The translations under genes were made by a program, and so were the position numbers. Below the pieces are notes generated by a model, which was not told the origin of the DNA, did no database searches, and saw only the letters and a list, made by a program, of their open reading frames with translations. A stretch of DNA of 64,000 nt from Bacteroidota bacterium. GTDB taxonomy: Bacteria > Bacteroidota > Bacteroidia > Flavobacteriales > Flavobacteriaceae. The DNA lies in the NCBI GenBank assembly GCA_023446155.1, contig JAEXIT010000020.1, positions 213,070 through 277,069 on the forward strand, given 5' to 3'. Shown piece by piece: positions 19,176 through 28,075 of this stretch. Every line of letters starts with the position of its first letter. The stretch's first letter is position 1.

Positions 19176-19517
19176 TTATGCTTTTCGAACAAATTCCGAC
19201 TTTAATGCCATCGCACCAAAGCCATCGATTTTACAATCGATATTATGATCCCCATCCGTAAGACGGATATTTTTCACTTTGGTTCCCGCTTTGATCGGCC
19301 CTTTAGCCCCTTTAACCGGAAGGTCTTTTATTACAATAACCGCATCGCCATCCTGTAAAATATTCCCATTTGAATCTTTTATTACCAGCACATCCTGTGC
19401 GTCAACATCGGCGGGATTCCATTCGTGTGTACACTCCGGACAGGCATAGGCTAAATCATTCAAGTAATACCCATAAGGCGATCCGCATTGCGGACATGTT
19501 TTCATTTCGTCAGACAT
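19176..19517 (-). CDS. yjdM: zinc-ribbon protein YjdM (PhnA family)
   Basis: 113 aa, the usual length. N-terminal zinc ribbon with CPQCGSPYGYYL and CPECTHEW, followed by the PhnA beta-barrel domain (VLVIKDSNGNILQDGDAV, KDLPVKGAKGPIKAGTKVK, IDCKIDGFGAMALKSEFV). Older annotation links the family to alkylphosphonate use, but there are no phn genes here and the true function is unclear. Cytosolic. Confidence 0.9.
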   Translation of the reverse strand: MSDEMKTCPQCGSPYGYYLNDLAYACPECTHEWNPADVDAQDVLVIKDSNGNILQDGDAVIVIKDLPVKGAKGPIKAGTKVKNIRLTDGDHNIDCKIDGFGAMALKSEFVRKA

Positions 19518-19811
19518 AATCGTTTCGTTACTTATTAAAAATCTGTATTGTTATTATTTGCACAAATAGCAATTTCACTATCTATTTGTTGTTTATCTTC
19601 TAAAAAACACTTTCAGGTTTAACAACTTTAGTGCGTATTCCGCAAAATTAGCATTTTACTCCAAACCACCTCATAATTTTTCGGATATCTTCTGAAATCT
19701 ACAAACAAAAACCTTTTTTTAGGAATTCCGATAGGTCAAATCTTTTCACATCCGATTTAAAAGCTTACTTTCGACCAACAACATCTTTTGTTTATTTATA
19801 TATTGTTAATA
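19518..19811. other. AT-rich intergenic region
   Basis: Divergent upstream regions of yjdM and the following gene. No open frame or strong hairpin is seen. It should hold both promoters. Confidence 0.5.
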
Positions 19812-20411
19812 ATGGATTTCACGAGTATTGCCACAACAATTATTGCGCTGAAAAAAGAGGATTTACAACTTCGGGCGGAACTTATCGAAAAGGGAGTGCT
19901 TTCGGAGGGTTATACTAAAGCCATGGAACAACTGCACAACCGGAATGCAGCATCCCTAAATAAAATCATCGACCGGATTGGATATCCAACACCGGACAAA
20001 GTAGGCCAGGAAGCCAGCGAAGCCGCATGGTTGATTATACAACACGCCATCGGGCAACCGGAATTTATGAAAAAATGTCGGGAATTGCTGGAAAAAGCCG
20101 TGAGTCAAAATAAAGCCGATGCGCTTCATCTCGCCTATCTCACCGACCGAATAGCTGTATTCGAAGGGAAACCGCAATGCTACGGAACACAATTCGATTG
20201 GGATGAAACGGGAACATTGGTACCCAATCCATATGACACTTTAGAAAAAGTCAACCAAAGACGAAAAGCTATCGGATTGAACAGCCTTGAAACACAAACC
20301 CAACTGATACAACAACGCGCCACGGTAGAAAACCAGTCAGCACCCAAAGACTATGATCAACGGAAAACCGAATTTAACGAATGGCGCAAAAAAACAGGCT
20401 GGATATCATAA
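19812..20411 (+). CDS. DUF6624-like protein of unknown function
   Basis: 199 aa from the ATG at 19812. Predicted alpha-helical and cytosolic. It shows the pattern of a DUF6624-type domain: N-terminal helices with EELIEKG-like text, then HNRNAASLNKIIDRIGYPT, EASEAAWLIIQHAI, LHLAYLTDRIAVFEGKPQCYGTQ and NPYDTLEKVNQRRKAIGL. The GxPQxYGTQ stretch is the clearest signature. No catalytic role is known. A GC-rich hairpin follows. Confidence 0.7.
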   Translation: MDFTSIATTIIALKKEDLQLRAELIEKGVLSEGYTKAMEQLHNRNAASLNKIIDRIGYPTPDKVGQEASEAAWLIIQHAIGQPEFMKKCRELLEKAVSQNKADALHLAYLTDRIAVFEGKPQCYGTQFDWDETGTLVPNPYDTLEKVNQRRKAIGLNSLETQTQLIQQRATVENQSAPKDYDQRKTEFNEWRKKTGWIS

Positions 20412-20435
20412 ACCCCGCACGAATGCAGGGTTTTA
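20408..20435 (+). terminator. probable terminator
   Basis: AAACCCCGCA and TGCAGGGTTTT form an imperfect stem right after the stop; the T run is short. Confidence 0.5.
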
Positions 20436-20466
20436 CAATAATGTGATTGTAATGGATCGAACGATC

Positions 20467-20988
20467 TTAATCCAAAACTTTTTTCATCATAATATCGGTT
20501 TGTTCATCGTTACCCAATCTGAAAATATGCTTATCGAAAGCCACAAATCCGTTTTTGGTATAAAACCGAATCGCCCGATGATTTTCTTCCCATACGGCTA
20601 ACCAAACATAGGCCTTTTGTTCTTTTTGTGCCGTTTCCAACGCTTTTTCATATAGCAACTGTCCTACTTTTTGTCCGTGGTAACTACTTTTCACATAAAT
20701 ACGTTCAATCTCAAGAGCCGTATCGTCTTGCAATTCGGTTTGTGCCTTTCCGGAATTCAACTTCAGGTAACCGACAGCTGTTTCCTCATCCCACGCCATA
20801 AAAAACTGCGAATCCAGATCGCTTAATTCGGCTGTTAACCTTGGAATATTAAAACTATCTTCCAGGTATTTTTCCATATTTTCTGCGGAATTACTATCCG
20901 AAAACGTCTCAAAAAACGTCTCTTTTGCCAACGCTTGCCACACCTCCACATCCTGACGTGTGATTTTGCGAATCATTATCTTTTTCAT
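20467..20988 (-). CDS. GNAT-family N-acetyltransferase
   Basis: 173 aa. The acetyl-CoA-binding motif A is visible as VKSSYHGQKVGQLLYEKAL after LEIERIYV. The C-terminal WEENHRAIRFYTKNGFVA completes the GNAT fold. Substrate unknown; the pattern is close to proteins annotated as spermidine or PaiA-like acetyltransferases. Its start overlaps the stop of the next GNAT gene upstream by 4 bp, so the two are coupled. Confidence 0.88.
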   Translation of the reverse strand: MKKIMIRKITRQDVEVWQALAKETFFETFSDSNSAENMEKYLEDSFNIPRLTAELSDLDSQFFMAWDEETAVGYLKLNSGKAQTELQDDTALEIERIYVKSSYHGQKVGQLLYEKALETAQKEQKAYVWLAVWEENHRAIRFYTKNGFVAFDKHIFRLGNDEQTDIMMKKVLD

Positions 20989-21458
20989 ACTACTTGTTTT
21001 ATGTATACTGATAAAGGTACTGTAAACCGTACTTTTTCTTTCCCGATGCCACCGATACGTTTGTAAAAACGGATGGCTTTTTCATTAAAATCCGGCGTTT
21101 GCCATTGCATGTTAACACAGTTTTCGGATTTTCCAATTTCGATCACCTTTTCCATTAAAACCTGACCGATTCCAAAATTACGATATGCATCTTCCAGATA
21201 CAAACAATCCAGATAGATAAACTTTTGCGCATCCCAGGTGGAAAAATCAAATGTATACGTCACATAGCCAACCACTTCCCCGGCAACTTCCACCACCATA
21301 CCGTATAGTTTTTTATCGTCTGAAAAAAGAGCCGCTTCCAGTTTTTCTTTTTTACCAGCTGCGTTATATTCCGCCCGTTCGTAATCGGCATGTTTTGCAC
21401 ATAAGACCACCAATGCGTCCAAATCGCCTGTTTTGCATTCCCGTATTATATATTTCAT
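20985..21458 (-). CDS. GNAT-family N-acetyltransferase
   Basis: 157 aa. GNAT motif A: LDCLYLEDAYRNFGIGQVLM, then the FNEKAIRFYKRIG helix. N-terminal YIIRECKTGDLDALVVLC is typical. Substrate unknown. First gene of a two-gene unit divergent from a MocR regulator 71 bp away; the inverted repeat between them suggests MocR control. Confidence 0.88.
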   Translation of the reverse strand: MKYIIRECKTGDLDALVVLCAKHADYERAEYNAAGKKEKLEAALFSDDKKLYGMVVEVAGEVVGYVTYTFDFSTWDAQKFIYLDCLYLEDAYRNFGIGQVLMEKVIEIGKSENCVNMQWQTPDFNEKAIRFYKRIGGIGKEKVRFTVPLSVYIKQVV

Positions 21459-21493
21459 TGTAATTAATCTTTTTGTCAGGACAAAATTAAAAC

Positions 21494-21523
21494 GATATTG
21501 GCTTACCTTTATAATCCAATATC
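21494..21523. promoter_or_regulatory. inverted repeat, candidate MocR operator
   Basis: GATATTGG (21494-21501) and CCAATATC (21516-21523) are perfect 8-bp arms with 14 bp between. The site lies 6 bp before the MocR start codon and 35 bp before the GNAT start, so a bound dimer could control both directions. Confidence 0.6.
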
Positions 21524-21529
21524 ATTATT

Positions 21530-23008
21530 ATGAATAGTCCACTACTCCATTCTATATTCGAAAACATAACACTTGATCATTCAATAGTACGTCCGGTATA
21601 CCTACAACTGGCCGATAGTTTACTCGATGGTATCAAAACCGGTAAACTCCGTTCGGGTCAGAAACTACCATCCACAAGGGATCTTGCCGGACGATTACAA
21701 ATCAACCGGATTACCGCGGGCAAGGCCTACGAAGAACTGCAAATGCAGGGATGGCTCGAAAGCTTTGTTGGTCGGGGTACCTTTGTCTCTGCCCATTTGG
21801 TAGACCATGAACCCGAAACACTCACCGGCAGTTCCCATACTCCCGCCATGAAAAAAGCCGGATTCAGTATTCCCTTTCAAAACTACCCGGACAAGGCTAC
21901 CGACATCTCGATTCCGGAGTTACATCTGGACGACGGCTATCCCGATCCGAGTCTTGCTCCCTTAAAAGAACTCTACCGCGCCTATCGGAACCAACTTACG
22001 CGCGGCGGACTTTACCATCGGTTTGGGAGTTATAATGATCCGGCCGGTCCACACTATTACCGCGAAACCTTATCGGATTACCTCAACACAACCCGCGGCT
22101 TAAAAACCACGGCTCAGAATATTCTTTCTGTACGAGGCACCTTAATGGGCATCAATCTGGTTTGTACCGCGTTGATTCGTCCCGGCGATGTTGTCGTTTC
22201 GGGTGTACCCGGCTGGAAAAGAGCCGAACACAATTTTCTTCATGCCGGAGCACAACATATCGGCATTCCGGTTGACGAACACGGTATTGTTGTTGATGCC
22301 TTAAAAGAAATATGCCGTAAGCAACAAATACGGATGGTTTATGTCACACCACACCATCATTATCCAACCACCGTTTCCCTTCGCATCGACCGGCGACTGG
22401 AGTTGTTACGACTGGCCAATGAATACGGTTTTATCATTTTTGAAGACGACTATGATTTTGATTTCCATTACAAACACCGTCCGTTATTACCCTTAGCCAG
22501 TGCCGATGACAACGGAATGGTACTCTATTGTGGTTCTTTTAGCAAAAGTTTTTCACCGGCTTTCCGGATGGGCTATCTCGTTGGTTCGGAAAACGTGATC
22601 GCCCATTTGGCACAAATCCGTATTTTACTGGACCGACAGGGTGATCATATGCTCGACAATGCGATGGCCTCCATTTTACAAGACGGCACATTACAACGCT
22701 ATACGCGAAAAGCCATTGCCATTTACGAAGAACGCCGGGATTTATTTTGTAATTTACTCAACCACGAATTATCCGACGCGGCAACTTTTACCGTTCCGGA
22801 AGGAGGCATGACCGTCTGGACAACATTTACCGATACGATCAATCTGGAATCTTTGGCTCAAAAAGCGCTCCGAAAAGGCTTGCTACTATCGGACGGAAAA
22901 ACACATCATTATCCGGACTACAAAACGAATTCGATCCGATTGGGATTTGCTTCGGCTTCAAAAGACGAATTAACACGAAGCGTGTCCCTTCTTAAACAAG
23001 TACTTTAG
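21530..23008 (+). CDS. MocR-type transcriptional regulator (GntR HTH fused to aminotransferase fold)
   Basis: 492 aa, the usual MocR length. N-terminal GntR winged helix at about residues 15-85 (QLADSLLDGIKTGKLRSGQ, LPSTRDLAGRLQINRITAG). The remainder has the fold of class I aminotransferases, with the PLP-binding lysine in YCGSFSKSFSPAFRMGY (about residue 335) and the preceding FEDDYDFDFHY. PLP or a PLP-amine adduct is the usual effector in this family. It is divergent from two acetyltransferase genes. It could be a PdxR-type regulator, but no vitamin B6 genes are near. Confidence 0.9.
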   Translation: MNSPLLHSIFENITLDHSIVRPVYLQLADSLLDGIKTGKLRSGQKLPSTRDLAGRLQINRITAGKAYEELQMQGWLESFVGRGTFVSAHLVDHEPETLTGSSHTPAMKKAGFSIPFQNYPDKATDISIPELHLDDGYPDPSLAPLKELYRAYRNQLTRGGLYHRFGSYNDPAGPHYYRETLSDYLNTTRGLKTTAQNILSVRGTLMGINLVCTALIRPGDVVVSGVPGWKRAEHNFLHAGAQHIGIPVDEHGIVVDALKEICRKQQIRMVYVTPHHHYPTTVSLRIDRRLELLRLANEYGFIIFEDDYDFDFHYKHRPLLPLASADDNGMVLYCGSFSKSFSPAFRMGYLVGSENVIAHLAQIRILLDRQGDHMLDNAMASILQDGTLQRYTRKAIAIYEERRDLFCNLLNHELSDAATFTVPEGGMTVWTTFTDTINLESLAQKALRKGLLLSDGKTHHYPDYKTNSIRLGFASASKDELTRSVSLLKQVL

Positions 23009-23012
23009 CAAT

Positions 23013-23046
23013 AAAAAAACGACTCGGATGTGAGTCGTTTTTGTTT
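23013..23046. terminator. bidirectional terminator
   Basis: AAAAACGACTC and GAGTCGTTTTT form an 11-bp stem with a 6-nt loop between convergent genes. Confidence 0.85.
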
Positions 23047-23075
23047 TTATAATTCAATGTGATAGTGGTTACTAT

Positions 23076-24230
23076 TTAGGATGCTTTCTCAATATATCCG
23101 GCTTCATACAAATGGTTCGGTTGTAAATACACTACATTTTCCTGGAAATCAAGAAACGTATTAAATCGTTTTAAAACATCACTCCCAAAAATATGCACAT
23201 CGGCACCGGGTACGGGCTTATTGGTTGTTAAAATCTGAGCCGGTACATTTTTCAATTCGTATTTTCCTATTTTCAGACTTTGCAGATTGGACGTCACCAC
23301 CGGAATCTTATTTTTCATTACCCCTTGCAGCGTGTCCGTTCGGATTACCGTCATTTCCGAAACCGGGAATTTCGCTTTGTTTAAAAGATCATTGTCCAGA
23401 ACCACCGTTTTTTGATATCCCGTATCAAACATAAACCAATCCTTTACCGTAGCCTTACCTTGTGTTATCTCGCTTTCGATATAAAACACCTTGTTAAAAT
23501 ATTTCATTTTAAACTTATCCATCGTCTTATCCCGTTTTACAGCTTTTGGCAGTTTTGAATGCACTACCATCATCTTTTTATCGTAATTCAGTTCCACGAC
23601 ATAACCGTCGAAATTATCCCAACCCAAAAGACCGTCTACTCCGTGACCGGCCAGCTGAATATCGTATACCTTCGATTGGTAGGATTTCTTTCCTATTTTA
23701 ACATCATAAAATGTATTATACAGATCCAGTTTACTTTTCACCTTATTTTTTAAGGCCGCTTCAATCAGTACCACTTCGGTAGCCCCGGTATCGAAATTCA
23801 GGTTTAACGTATCCGTTTTGTTCACTACCACTTTGATCGAATTCGTATTGTGTTTGTTGATCGCAAACGGAATTGTATCGTGAACTTCCGGTTTTACACG
23901 TCTGAAATTTTTCACCTCGGGACTTTCAATTCGGGTATAACAGGAGTCTTTTCCGTTTAACAGCACTATAAAGTCTTTGTACTGTCCCGGTTTAATGGTA
24001 AGCTGTATTGAATCGATATCCGTTTTAAATTTTACCAGCACCGGTTTTACCAGCTTATTGGTTGTGAAGGCATCTATTTTAATCTTCGGATTAAGATACC
24101 ACTTTTTTACCGGTTGTCCGGTTTCGGCTATAAACGCTTGTTTCGTATTTGCCTTGATTACGGGTAGACGGTTTTGCGAAAAGCCATACACCGAAAACAG
24201 CAACAAAAATGTAAGATAATAATGTTTCAT
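23076..24230 (-). CDS. exported aspartyl-protease-like protein
   Basis: 384 aa from the ATG at 24230, which gives a signal peptide (MKHYYLTFLLLFSVYGFSQ). A 210-nt upstream extension of the frame has no signal and is rejected. Two pepsin/retropepsin-type active-site motifs are visible: FDTGA with Asp147 and FDTG with Asp269, each in the expected hydrophobic context, plus the flap-like LLGWDNFDGYVVELNY. This two-DTG layout suggests a complete bilobed protease with both aspartates in one chain. Target unknown. Probably periplasmic. Confidence 0.78.
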   Translation of the reverse strand: MKHYYLTFLLLFSVYGFSQNRLPVIKANTKQAFIAETGQPVKKWYLNPKIKIDAFTTNKLVKPVLVKFKTDIDSIQLTIKPGQYKDFIVLLNGKDSCYTRIESPEVKNFRRVKPEVHDTIPFAINKHNTNSIKVVVNKTDTLNLNFDTGATEVVLIEAALKNKVKSKLDLYNTFYDVKIGKKSYQSKVYDIQLAGHGVDGLLGWDNFDGYVVELNYDKKMMVVHSKLPKAVKRDKTMDKFKMKYFNKVFYIESEITQGKATVKDWFMFDTGYQKTVVLDNDLLNKAKFPVSEMTVIRTDTLQGVMKNKIPVVTSNLQSLKIGKYELKNVPAQILTTNKPVPGADVHIFGSDVLKRFNTFLDFQENVVYLQPNHLYEAGYIEKAS

Positions 24231-24729
24231 TTGATTTTTAAACAGGTTGAATGATTGAATGATTGCACACAAATATAAAGCAAAAAAACACCTTATCGCG
24301 GCAATGGATTGGTTAGGACATCCTGTTATGATCACCCAAGTAAAACAACGAATTTTCCCCAATCGGATACAAACGTTCACTACATCACTACGAATAATCA
24401 TTTCCGGACACAAATTTGTCATTAAGTAGTACTTTGCCATCGAATAACGAACTTGAAGAATAACAAATTTTTAAGATCAGCGGGCTATTTTAACAAATCA
24501 CAAAAGAATCAATAAGTTTTTTGTCACAGTATTGTAGAAATAATATTTATTACTATTTTAGCTTAATTGATTCAAAAAATACCGCTTATAGTCTTAAAAA
24601 GCGGAATAAAACAACATAAAAACATCTGATTTTTGTAGTATCAACGATAAGAATACTTATAGGGGTAAAACGACCACGGAAACTGAACGATTCAGATCAC
24701 AAAAAAGAAACTAAACTTTATAAATAATT
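24231..24729. other. long AT-rich intergenic region
   Basis: About 500 bp of divergent upstream sequence with no credible open frame. The only structure noticed is CCGCTT (24582-24587) with AAGCGG (24599-24604), a short hairpin. It must hold the promoter of the Spo0M-like gene. Confidence 0.5.
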
Positions 24730-25662
24730 ATGGGATTTTTTGACAAAATTAAAAGCATGGTGGGTGGCACCGGCGTAAAACTGGAATATACCCGGGTGGA
24801 AACCCCTTGGCCGTACTTCGATCCGATGATCAAAGCTACTATAAATGTAAAAGCCGGTAAAGATGCCGTGACCATTATCGGGACAACAGGTACTTTTTAT
24901 GCCAAACGTACCGTAAACGGTATAGAAGAAAAGATCGTATTGGGAACCGACATCAGCAACCCTGAAAATTGTGCGAGTACACAACGCAATGGTGTATTTG
25001 TCGATGAATTTCCATGTGTTATAGAAGCCGAAGGGGAAGTTTCTTTCACCTTTTTTATCAACGATATGGACGTACCTGCCGCATTGGCCGAATGGGGTGG
25101 CGAAACGCCTGCCAGTGCCAAAGCAAATGGCATCACCTTTTTTATTGAAGGAGAAGTGGATGTAAAGGAAACATTGGATTTATTCGACCCTAGTCTTACA
25201 CAAGAAGTAGACGTTTATCACAACGAACCTAAACAACAACCGGAATACCATGAGGAAGATATCCCAGAGAGTATCTATAACAATGTTATCGCATTGGAAG
25301 AAGACGACGATGATGAAATTACCTTTACTCCAGAACAACGCAAACTGATCCTTTCGGACGATTACGAGATCGAATACTCGTTGGATGGTATGGAAGTACT
25401 TGCCCTATATAGTCTGGGTCAGATGCACGGAAAAGTGGTGCGTATTAAAGACATTATTTTTGACAATCCCAGAGTGGGTCTATTTAAGATTGACCACATT
25501 AACGGACATCGAAATCTGGATTTCAGCAATCCGGATCTTTGGAGAAATATTACCGTGGATTCTATTTCCATCACCTTCTCCAAACCGAACGAATGGGGGC
25601 ATGATGCAAGCAAATTTTCAAGTCTTTTCCACATCAAGAATATTGCCTTACTAAAGCAATAG
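24730..25662 (+). CDS. Spo0M-like arrestin-fold protein
   Basis: 310 aa. The N-terminal two-thirds match the Spo0M/arrestin-like layout: MGFFDKIKSMVGGTGVKLEY, a short N-terminal helix then beta-sandwich strands with DPMIKATINVKAGKDAV. The C-terminal third after an acidic linker (EEDDDDE, residues about 195-201) holds a second domain ending in ITFSKPNEWGHDASKFSSLFH. Spo0M of Bacillus influences sporulation, but this organism would not sporulate; relatives are widespread with no known role. Convergent with a SUFU-like operon across one terminator. Confidence 0.62.
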   Translation: MGFFDKIKSMVGGTGVKLEYTRVETPWPYFDPMIKATINVKAGKDAVTIIGTTGTFYAKRTVNGIEEKIVLGTDISNPENCASTQRNGVFVDEFPCVIEAEGEVSFTFFINDMDVPAALAEWGGETPASAKANGITFFIEGEVDVKETLDLFDPSLTQEVDVYHNEPKQQPEYHEEDIPESIYNNVIALEEDDDDEITFTPEQRKLILSDDYEIEYSLDGMEVLALYSLGQMHGKVVRIKDIIFDNPRVGLFKIDHINGHRNLDFSNPDLWRNITVDSISITFSKPNEWGHDASKFSSLFHIKNIALLKQ

Positions 25663-25675
25663 TAAAACACAATAG

Positions 25676-25703
25676 AAACGCCCGTTATACGGGCGTTTTT
25701 TTA
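25676..25703. terminator. bidirectional terminator
   Basis: AAACGCCCG and CGGGCGTTT form a 9-bp stem with loop TTATA between the Spo0M-like gene and the convergent three-gene operon. Confidence 0.88.
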
Positions 25704-25724
25704 TCAATTCAGAATTAGCTGTGG

Positions 25725-25967
25725 CTATTCGTTATTCATTAATTTCCCCAACTGTTCCGCCAGTGCCAAGTCATTCATACCGTTATCGGCTGAATCGACT
25801 CGCCATTCCTCGCCATCATATTGGGAGATCATAATACTCCTTCCGTCGTTTAATCGAAAGGTATAATAAATAAAATTGGTTGTTTTGTCTACATTCCCGA
25901 AGACTTTTGCCTGATGGATTTCGTCTCCAATGGTGATATCCGTTATAAATAAAGGTTCCTGTTGCAT
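25725..25967 (-). CDS. small protein of unknown function
   Basis: 80 aa from the ATG at 25967; no family recognised. Predicted beta-rich (FITDITIGDEIHQAKVF, FIYYTFRLNDGRSIMISQY) with a short C-terminal helix. An alternative start at 25994 would overlap the upstream stop as TAATG and add nine residues. The 25967 start is preferred because its leader ATACAAC directly before ATG is the same as that of the next gene upstream. Last gene of a three-gene operon with two SUFU-like proteins. Confidence 0.6.
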   Translation of the reverse strand: MQQEPLFITDITIGDEIHQAKVFGNVDKTTNFIYYTFRLNDGRSIMISQYDGEEWRVDSADNGMNDLALAEQLGKLMNNE

Positions 25968-25993
25968 GTTGTATCGTTTTAAATTCAGCGGCA

Positions 25994-26620
25994 TTATTTC
26001 CGCATCCCTACCCAGTTTCGGTCCATATCGCTATACGGGTAAATTTTGATCATTTTCAACATTTCAAGAAAACCCTGATGACCAAAATTCGCTACGGCTG
26101 TTAGCTCTTCTTCGAAAATTTCCATACAAAGCAACAGGTGGTGCTTGTGACCTTCCACTTCAAACTCCCGGTACATATCAAATAGGATATATCGCGGCTT
26201 ACCGTCGCTTCCGGATATCTGACAAATCTCATACGGATTAAAAGCCTTTTTCTGTGCCGCGCCTGCGATTTGGGTAAAGTTTTCGCAAACACGTCTTTCC
26301 ATCATATTGAATGCCGTTGGCGGATCCTGGTCGATATCATTAAACGCTTGCTTTGTAAAGGCAATCAACTCATAGGTTCCGTTTGTATTGGGCACAGGAC
26401 CGGTACCGTCGGTCTGAATAAGTTCCATCGTAGTAAATCCGGTTCCTTCCACATGATTTGGAAAATAATGCATGTCTACAGCTCCAAGTGTCATACCTGC
26501 AATTACCCTAAAAGGAATAATAGCATGGCCTATCACATCTGCCGAAGGTCCCAGAATCGTTTCAATGGCTTGTTGTTTCAAATTGTAATGTGCAATGTAT
26601 TGTTCGTCGTTATCGCTCAT
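25994..26620 (-). CDS. SUFU-like (suppressor of fused) domain protein
   Basis: 208 aa, cytosolic. The pattern fits bacterial suppressor-of-fused domains: FRVIAGMTLGAVDMHYFPN, then TTMELIQTDGTGPVPN and YELIAFTK, with a C-terminal strand HHLLLCMEIFEEEL. Bacterial SUFU proteins are often immunity proteins of polymorphic toxin systems; no toxin gene is adjacent here. It sits 21 bp after a larger SUFU-like gene and ends in a TAATG overlap with an alternative start of the next gene. Domain call is by eye and should be tested. Confidence 0.55.
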   Translation of the reverse strand: MSDNDEQYIAHYNLKQQAIETILGPSADVIGHAIIPFRVIAGMTLGAVDMHYFPNHVEGTGFTTMELIQTDGTGPVPNTNGTYELIAFTKQAFNDIDQDPPTAFNMMERRVCENFTQIAGAAQKKAFNPYEICQISGSDGKPRYILFDMYREFEVEGHKHHLLLCMEIFEEELTAVANFGHQGFLEMLKMIKIYPYSDMDRNWVGMRK

Positions 26621-26641
26621 GTTGTATTGTGGCTAAAATTA

Positions 26642-28075
26642 TTACAGATACGAAAGCGGTATAGTATTAAACGATCCGTCTTCTTCAAATGTTTTGATCA
26701 TATTCATACGCGCGGCTGTTTTTACCGCATCATCCGGGTGTAAAAGTTTATCTTTAGTAAACCACTCTTTTCCAAACGGTTTTACGCTGATTAACACAAC
26801 ATCTTCAATATTCAAACGGATGTGTTTTGGCAGGTTTTTCGAACCTGTCGTCAACAACGTACCAAATGGCTTCTTGCCATCATACTGAGTCTTGTTAAAG
26901 AACGTATTTGCCTTGTCATTGGAATCATTATCCCGGATCACCCAGGTCTCCACATCGGCATCGCTAAACTGTAGGGTAAGCGATTCAAATTTTTCGATCA
27001 GTTCCTTAAACTTACCATGTCCCAAAGCTATCTGTGTTACACTGTTCAGCAAAGCCAGTGCGTAATGGTCTCTTACTTTATAGAACGGTAAAACGCTATC
27101 AAATTCAAGGTAGTATTCCGCTCCGGTCCCATTGTACTGCATTTCCTTATCCTGATGCTGGTCGGCATAAATATCCGAAAGGCCGTCGGTGATTACAATC
27201 GTTGAATTTTCGGTATAAATGACACGGAATTTAGCTGCAATCGATCCCGATTTATATCCCGGCCAGTTACGATCGCGGAAACCACCAATGTTCAGATACA
27301 GTATCTCGTCGTGCAGGGTACCCAGAGACTTGAAAAACTCGTGACGTAGGCGAATGGCCTCGGCAGTTGCTTCTTTTCTTTTGGCATAAGCCGGATCAAG
27401 ACCTACAGTGGCATCCGCAATGGGATACAGACCGTGTTCCGGAAATGCCGGTTCGGTTTGTAACGTGATCTTATCATCTTCCAGATGGAACCAAAAACGT
27501 TGTAGTTGTTCATCAAGAGCCGTATTCAACAAGTCAAGTCCCAGTCCGTAAAAAGAAGAAAGTGAAAACGTTTTGTTTTCAAACGTAATACTATAATCCC
27601 CCACGATATTAATCTTATCAGCCTGTGCTACAAAATCGCCCGTTCCGACCGCTTTTTTAAAATCGCCCTGATCGGTAACCCTTAAGATATTTTCCATGAG
27701 TTCTTCTTTTAGGCCCGAAATAAGCTCGGCCACACCATACACCTGCATTGCTACCGGCTGGTCCTTAACAAAAGTAAACCGCACCTGTGTATTTCCAGGC
27801 AGGTCGTTGTAAAGCCCATCAAGCTCGGCAATGTCGCCCAATTCATCTATACTATCGCGTAATTCGCGTAATTCTTTATTTAGCGCTTTTCGTTCTTTAT
27901 CGGTGAGGTTCGTATTATGATTGTATTTTATACCGTCTTTGGTATAAAACAGACCACTGATTTGCCCTCCATAAGTACCTTTTATAACGTCCTTATGATA
28001 AGCTTTCCCGGTTTCAAGATATGGGCTATAAGCTTCACCTATGGTGCGCATCAATTCTAGTTTTGTAGCATCCAT
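26642..28075 (-). CDS. large protein with SUFU-like C-terminal region
   Basis: 477 aa, cytosolic. Residues 1-120 are helical and charged (NLTDKERKALNKELRELRD). From about 285 the text resembles a SUFU domain: STIVITDGLSDIYADQ, GAEYYLEFDSVLPF, YALALLNSVTQIALGHGKF, HIRLNIEDVVLISVKPFG. The middle has no recognised family. First gene of the three-gene operon. A short palindrome CAGGTT/AACCTG falls inside the coding sequence near 26830-26850. A toxin-immunity role is possible by family association only. Confidence 0.5.
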   Translation of the reverse strand: MDATKLELMRTIGEAYSPYLETGKAYHKDVIKGTYGGQISGLFYTKDGIKYNHNTNLTDKERKALNKELRELRDSIDELGDIAELDGLYNDLPGNTQVRFTFVKDQPVAMQVYGVAELISGLKEELMENILRVTDQGDFKKAVGTGDFVAQADKINIVGDYSITFENKTFSLSSFYGLGLDLLNTALDEQLQRFWFHLEDDKITLQTEPAFPEHGLYPIADATVGLDPAYAKRKEATAEAIRLRHEFFKSLGTLHDEILYLNIGGFRDRNWPGYKSGSIAAKFRVIYTENSTIVITDGLSDIYADQHQDKEMQYNGTGAEYYLEFDSVLPFYKVRDHYALALLNSVTQIALGHGKFKELIEKFESLTLQFSDADVETWVIRDNDSNDKANTFFNKTQYDGKKPFGTLLTTGSKNLPKHIRLNIEDVVLISVKPFGKEWFTKDKLLHPDDAVKTAARMNMIKTFEEDGSFNTIPLSYL

